The notes beneath the pieces are model-generated. The model was not told the origin of the DNA. It made no database searches and was given only the letters and a program-made list of their open reading frames with translations. The position numbers and the translations under genes were made by a program. A DNA stretch of 17,883 nucleotides from an uncultured Clostridia bacterium (GTDB taxonomy: Bacteria > Bacillota > Clostridia > Lachnospirales > Lachnospiraceae), in NCBI GenBank assembly GCA_947178015.1, contig CAMWWW010000008.1:1-17883 (forward strand), written 5' to 3'. This document shows, piece by piece, positions 14,366 through 17,883 of the stretch (its first letter is position 1; every line of letters begins with the position of its first letter).

Positions 14366-15302
14366 TTTCTCCTCCCAAAGAATTTTCAACTTTATCCCCA
14401 TATTTTATTAAATATGCCAAATAATCATTCACCGTTTTCTGAAAATGTTTTGGTGTGAGCTTAGAATAATCCGTCTTCATATATGCCTCGCAAAGCCATT
14501 CATCTTTATAACTCACACAATGTCTGGCTGACAAACCATCCACAACATCTTTATTTCTGTACAAATCAAGCCATTCCTTCTCTATCTCACTCCATCTGCC
14601 AAATGCGTCAATTCTTCCAACTTTCTTTTTCTTTATAAATCCGTCTTCTTTACAGTACCCAAAAAATGTCTCTTGTGTTGAGTCGTGAGGCGCATGTGCC
14701 TCTGTTACCTTGATTTCTCTTAATGAATTATGCATATCAATAGCAATATTTCTTATTTCATCCAAAGAATATGCTTTTCTTAGCCTACTTCCTTTTATTA
14801 ACTCTATATAATTAAATGGTTCAAGAATAATGTCTTTTGCCTTTTCTAACATAGAAAATGTACTCTGCCCTTTCATCCAATAAAATGTATCAACCTTCAT
14901 GTTATTTATTTGCGTTCCACTAACAGCAATCGCAATCACATTATATTCTTGTTTTAAAAATTTCGCATAGTACAATACTCCATCCACTGCATAATCGCTA
15001 GGTCGATTCTTATCGGGACTACAATGTTTTTTTACACTATTTTTACATTCCACTACAATTATCTCATGAATATTATCATTAAATGTTATAATATATTCAG
15101 GCTTCGCTTTTCCTTTTCCACCCATAGAAAAATCATCTATCTCACATTCTTTTGGTTTTCCGCCTGCCTGCCTAAGCAATAACTCAATTTTTTCTATATT
15201 GGAAACATCCCCTTGAGGAAATACATACCCAAAATGATTCTTGCCAATAACGCACTTCATTTCTTTTAATGTTAAACTTTCTGTATATTGTTCTACTGCC
15301 AA
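14355..15302 (-). CDS. Restriction-modification protein with nuclease domain but methylase core deleted
   Basis: Resembles a fused type IIG/I-like R-M protein that normally holds an N-terminal PD-(D/E)xK nuclease, a central N6-adenine methylase and a C-terminal tail. Here, about 315 residues remain. The nuclease part includes PEYII (68-72) and VVECK (83-87), with Glu85 and Lys87 as likely catalytic residues. A helical connector follows (LDEIRNIAIDMHNSLREI, 180-197). At about residue 200 the text jumps in frame to a methylase C-terminal tail: TFFGYCKEDGFIKKKKVGRI (212-231) and DEWLCEAYMKTDYS (267-280). No SAM-binding or NPPY motif is present. I chose the TTG at 15300-15302 because GGAGG precedes it by seven bases; ATG at residue 15 is the alternative. 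It heads the operon with the specificity gene. Modification activity is not expected. Confidence 0.72.
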   Translation of the reverse strand: MAVEQYTESLTLKEMKCVIGKNHFGYVFPQGDVSNIEKIELLLRQAGGKPKECEIDDFSMGGKGKAKPEYIITFNDNIHEIIVVECKNSVKKHCSPDKNRPSDYAVDGVLYYAKFLKQEYNVIAIAVSGTQINNMKVDTFYWMKGQSTFSMLEKAKDIILEPFNYIELIKGSRLRKAYSLDEIRNIAIDMHNSLREIKVTEAHAPHDSTQETFFGYCKEDGFIKKKKVGRIDAFGRWSEIEKEWLDLYRNKDVVDGLSARHCVSYKDEWLCEAYMKTDYSKLTPKHFQKTVNDYLAYLIKYGDKVENSLGGENEA

Positions 15303-15403
15303 TTTTATTCCTCCCTCCCTGTTTCCAGTCAAAACAGATACGCACAGGCTACCTCCTCTATAAAACGGAAGCTTTCTAATAAAGTTATATACTGTTTCAC
15401 ATA

Positions 15404-15418
15404 TTATACTAAGTATAA
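15404..15418. promoter_or_regulatory. Operator-like palindrome upstream of the R-M remnant
   Basis: TTATACTAAGTATAA: seven-base arms around one central base, about 100 bases upstream of the R-M start. On the minus strand it contains TATAAT-like sequence, so it could overlap a second promoter. No controller gene is visible. Confidence 0.4.
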
Positions 15419-15476
15419 CACACTTACCTGTTTTCGACTACATTTTTACTCAATCGCAAATACTCGTTCACCATAC

Positions 15477-15490
15477 AGAACATCTGTTCT
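15477..15490. promoter_or_regulatory. LexA-type SOS box
   Basis: GAACATCTGTTC (minus strand GAACAGATGTTC) fits the Gram-positive LexA consensus GAAC-RNRY-GTTC and lies immediately downstream of the TATAAT at 15494-15499, overlapping the expected transcription start. Confidence 0.65.
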
Positions 15491-15493
15491 TAT

Positions 15494-15521
15494 ATTATAC
15501 TATATCCTGTCAAAATGTCAA
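15494..15521 (-). promoter_or_regulatory. Consensus sigma-A promoter directed at the R-M remnant
   Basis: On the minus strand, a perfect TTGACA, a 16-base spacer and a perfect TATAAT. The implied leader to the R-M start is about 185 bases and contains no convincing gene. The adjoining SOS box suggests repression by LexA. Confidence 0.75.
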
Positions 15522-15573
15522 TATTTCGATCCATAAAATGCATATCACATCAATATCTAATTCCCTGATGCAA

Positions 15574-15598
15574 GCGAGTAAGGAAGATTCTTACTCGC
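15574..15598. terminator. Hairpin in the serpin/R-M intergenic region
   Basis: A perfect nine-base-pair stem, GCGAGTAAG with CTTACTCGC, around a seven-base loop. A decayed relative starting with the same GCGAGTAAGG occurs at 5809. It lacks a U tract and may be a backup terminator or a small repeat. Confidence 0.4.
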
Positions 15599-15653
15599 AC
15601 GACTCATGCGCCGCTTTAGCATTTTATTTCCTCTGCACGAATCTGCACACAAT

Positions 15654-15680
15654 AAAAAGGTCCACAATTATATGGACCTT
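15654..15680 (-). terminator. Rho-independent terminator of the sigma/serpin operon
   Basis: Stem AAGGTCCA/TGGACCTT (15657-15664 with 15673-15680), followed on the minus strand by TTTTT. It lies 12 bases beyond the serpin stop codon. Confidence 0.85.
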
Positions 15681-15691
15681 ATAGCTTATTA

Positions 15692-17059
15692 TCATTCTGT
15701 CGGGTTTTCACAAATTCCAATAAATATTGGTATCCCATCATTTGTCTCAATCGCATAGAGGAACGGCCTATTCAAAATCATATCTGCTCTGTTCTGTGGC
15801 ACACCTGCACCTGCATAATCTATCTGCGTAAAGGCGGCAGCCTCCACCCCCTTTTCATCAATACTGATATGTGTCTCCTGACAAATATCAGAAATATAAG
15901 CGAACCCCTTGGTAATGCGGGAAAAATCTGCCTCCTCCTCATCAAAGGCAGCGCTAACGCCAAGCACCTTGAGCTTATCAACCATATCAAATTTTGAGCC
16001 AAAATCAAATTTCGGAACCTGCCACACTACCTCTCCATATCCAGTCTGTTTCGCCTCAAAAATCTCCTTCAGCTTCTCTGCCCCCAGCAGCTCCTCCACA
16101 GAAACGCCTTCATCCGGCAGGATAAAAACCATACTTCCAAAATATTTCAGTCCTAAGCTCGCCTTAGTATAACCTTCCCCCTTGCTAAAACTAGCAGAAC
16201 CATAGGTTCTATTCATAAAATCACATTCCACAGTACTACCATCCGCGAGATAGAAAATATCTGCCTTTGTTTTATTATTATCAAAACGATCCACCCACTC
16301 ATTTTTATAATAAATAGTATTGAGAATAGTCATAAGTCTCTCTTTGTTTACAGTAAGCTCCGGCTGTAAAATGCCATTTGTATTATCTGCAATCCACTTT
16401 GCCATAGCTTTTGTTGTTTTCTCGTCTGCAAAGTCCACATGATAAGCAGACGCGTAAAATTTTTCAGCAGCATTATTAATATAATTTGTCTCAAAAGAAA
16501 TATCCCTACTTAACCACAATGAATTAGCGATCTTACATTTTCCAACTTTATTATCTGCATACAAAAGCCGATACAGACTACTGCACTGATTGGAGAGCTG
16601 CTCTTGATCCTCCACGCCCAAAAGAACCAATAATTCCTCTGCCGTTTTTCCATTTGCGCCGGAAGCTGCCAAAGACAGCGCAAAATACAGAGACAATGGA
16701 GAATAATTGACATTCTCTTCTTTCTCTGCCAAAAAAACAGAAGAAGTCTGCCACGCAAAATCCTGAATCGCTTGAAGAAAACTATCCTCCACCGGATTCT
16801 CCTCTCGGACCTCATATCTTGTCTCATAATCATCGTATGCATAAGCCTTGGGAAACGTCACCTTCCTAATAGCCTCCACACCCGCTCCTCCTTTCTGTAT
16901 TCCGACACCAGCTACTCCAATAATAAGAAATGCACATGCTGCAAGAGATGCAAAAAACAACACTCTCTTTCTCTTCTTATTCTTTAAATAATCTTCCGCC
17001 TCCGTCACCATCGGATCAGGCAGATCCGTGATGGCATCAAATAATTTTCTTTCTTTCAT
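15692..17059 (-). CDS. Membrane-anchored serpin, probable partner of the ECF sigma factor
   Basis: Serine-protease-inhibitor (serpin) fold of 455 residues with an N-terminal anchor. Residues 1-32 are short, charged and cytoplasmic (FDAITDLPDPMVTEAEDYL), recalling sigma-factor partner proteins. Residues 33-54 form one transmembrane helix. The serpin domain, from about 92 to the end, should lie outside the cell. Serpin landmarks: NYSPLSLYFALSLAASGANGKT (118-138), NTIYYKNEW (247-255), VPKFDF (348-353), the hinge EKGVEAAAFT (402-411) and the C-terminal NRPFLYAI (430-437). Counting from Gly404 as P15, P1 falls at Ala418, suggesting elastase- or subtilisin-like targets; Phe410 at P9 is bulkier than usual. 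The gene overlaps the sigma gene by four bases (ATGA). I infer an inhibitor that may also control the sigma factor. Confidence 0.92.
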   Translation of the reverse strand: MKERKLFDAITDLPDPMVTEAEDYLKNKKRKRVLFFASLAACAFLIIGVAGVGIQKGGAGVEAIRKVTFPKAYAYDDYETRYEVREENPVEDSFLQAIQDFAWQTSSVFLAEKEENVNYSPLSLYFALSLAASGANGKTAEELLVLLGVEDQEQLSNQCSSLYRLLYADNKVGKCKIANSLWLSRDISFETNYINNAAEKFYASAYHVDFADEKTTKAMAKWIADNTNGILQPELTVNKERLMTILNTIYYKNEWVDRFDNNKTKADIFYLADGSTVECDFMNRTYGSASFSKGEGYTKASLGLKYFGSMVFILPDEGVSVEELLGAEKLKEIFEAKQTGYGEVVWQVPKFDFGSKFDMVDKLKVLGVSAAFDEEEADFSRITKGFAYISDICQETHISIDEKGVEAAAFTQIDYAGAGVPQNRADMILNRPFLYAIETNDGIPIFIGICENPTE

Positions 17060-17613
17060 ATTATCACACCCTCTTTCTCAAGCACTTCTCTCAGTTTCTT
17101 TCTCATGCGAAACAACCTTCCTGCCAACTTATTCGCTGTAGTCAGATATTCTTTTGCCAACTTCTCCAGATTATCGCAATACCAATACCGCCGCACAAAC
17201 AACACCCTATCTTCCCTTGACAATGTTTCCAGCCATCCTCCAATAATCTCTGTCAACATGGCTCCCTCTATCGCCTCTTCTGGAGTCTGTCCCGCTGGGA
17301 CACAGTCCGAAAGCTCCGACAACAGCACAGCCGCCCCACTGTCTCTCTTTTTTGCATGTTTTTGATGCCACCTATTTATTGACAGATTCCTTATAATTCT
17401 GCCAAGATAAGCTGACAAACTGCTCGGCTTCTGAGGAGGCATAGAATCCCATGCTCTTTTATAAGTATCATTCACACATTCCTCACTATCCTCATAATCA
17501 GATAAAATCTGATAAGAAACATGCTGCAAAAGTCTCCCATACTTTTCCGCCGTCTCACGCACAGCCTCCTCATCTCGGTTCCAGTACAGATTAATAATCT
17601 GAAAATCCTCCAT
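17056..17613 (-). CDS. ECF-type RNA polymerase sigma factor
   Basis: Extracytoplasmic-function sigma-70 factor of 185 residues. Region 2 is visible at about 20-85: YGRLLQHVSYQILSDYEDSEECVND, then YLGRIIRNLSINRWHQKHAKKR. Region 4 spans about 120-178: LETLSREDRVLFVRRYWY, then the helix-turn-helix LEKLAKEYLTTANKLAGRLFRMRKKL. The acidic linker between them is normal for the family. I chose the ATG at 17611-17613 because AAAGGAGG precedes it; the frame could extend upstream to 17757 without a ribosome site. It is the first gene of a two-gene operon with the serpin, whose product carries the membrane segment expected of an anti-sigma partner. Autoregulation is likely by analogy, but I could not fix its promoter. 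Confidence 0.93.
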   Translation of the reverse strand: MEDFQIINLYWNRDEEAVRETAEKYGRLLQHVSYQILSDYEDSEECVNDTYKRAWDSMPPQKPSSLSAYLGRIIRNLSINRWHQKHAKKRDSGAAVLLSELSDCVPAGQTPEEAIEGAMLTEIIGGWLETLSREDRVLFVRRYWYCDNLEKLAKEYLTTANKLAGRLFRMRKKLREVLEKEGVII

Positions 17614-17800
17614 AACAACCTCCTTTGTATAACCCCTTCTTCTATATAGACAGGAATTTCTCTCCGATATTCGCACAAAAAATATTGATAATACAAAAAC
17701 TGCCACAACATCATTGCTATATGCCGCGACAGCTTTTTTTATACCTACAAATCCCAAAGAAAATTATTTTGCAACATCAGATTACAACTTTTGGAAAAAT

Positions 17801-17866
17801 CTCTAGATTTATGTAATCATTTCTACGGAAGGTCCGCGCAGAGAATCGCCTATAGTCCTCCGTCAC
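17801..17866 (-). repeat. Dispersed intergenic repeat, copy C (inverted relative to copy A)
   Basis: Read on the minus strand, it begins GTGACGGAGGACTATAG, continues with GCGGACCTTCCG and AAATGATT, and ends ACATAAATCTAGAG, matching copy A block by block and in the same order. ACGGAGG and CCTTCCGT inside it can pair. It lies upstream of the sigma-factor gene. The rest of 17614-17800 holds no recognised gene or clear promoter. Confidence 0.6.
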
Positions 17867-17883
17867 CCCGCTCCCGCTTAGTG

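Noticed and set aside
15424..15474. Sixteen-residue leader peptide (MVNEYLRLSKNVVENR) after the SOS-box promoter
   Set aside because: No ribosome site precedes it, and such a short frame is expected by chance; it could be a remnant of a lost regulator, but this is not supported.
1..17883. The whole window as a composite mobile element bounded by inverted repeats A and C
   Set aside because: A third copy occurs internally, no transposase or integrase is present, and the window edges are arbitrary; A itself is cut by the edge.

Overview
The window looks like a chromosomal segment of an anaerobic, spore-forming Clostridia member, most likely Lachnospiraceae. The reasons are moderate-to-low GC, strong AGGAGG-type ribosome sites, an alpha/beta-type small acid-soluble spore protein, TTGACA/TATAAT-type promoters and the gene families present. 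No rRNA, tRNA, CRISPR array or intact insertion sequence was seen.

Layout. 1-1.2 kb: a repeat copy, a nitroreductase (-) and a second repeat copy. 1.17-1.72 kb: a DJ-1/PfpI-family protein (+). 1.85-5.23 kb: a tight three-gene operon (+) with a MurT-like Mur ligase, a GatD-like protein and an EctB-like diaminobutyrate aminotransferase. The GatD-like protein lacks both the nucleophilic Cys and the catalytic His of glutaminases. 5.3-5.64 kb: a spore-protein gene behind a long hairpin leader. 5.9-6.9 kb: a 160-bp palindromic MITE-like element sitting in the 3' end of aroD (-), between aroD and its terminator. 7.1-10.2 kb: an operon (+) with a membrane-anchored MerR/zinc-ribbon regulator, an ABC ATPase and an ABC permease. 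10.25-12.5 kb: a LysR regulator (-) divergent from a pair of short chromate-transporter (CHR) subunits (+). 12.48-13.36 kb: an uncharacterised four-Cys protein (-) whose 3' end overlaps the second CHR gene. 13.4-15.5 kb: a decayed restriction-modification locus (-). Its R-M protein has lost the methylase core and its specificity gene is frameshifted; a consensus promoter with a LexA-type SOS box lies upstream. 15.7-17.6 kb: an ECF sigma factor translationally coupled to a membrane-anchored serpin (-). The right end holds an inverted copy of the repeat found at the left end.

Two arrangements stand out. In the first, the Mur-ligase pair cannot generate ammonia from glutamine by the usual chemistry and is joined to a gene predicted to make 2,4-diaminobutyrate. 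This suggests (inference) that an amine such as diaminobutyrate, rather than ammonia, is attached to a cell-wall or related carboxylate. In the second, the serpin replaces the usual extracytoplasmic part of a sigma-factor partner. This suggests (inference) a system in which an external protease is sensed through the serpin's irreversible conformational change.

All calls come from reading the sequence and translations by eye. Family assignments rest on recognised motifs, not on database searches.
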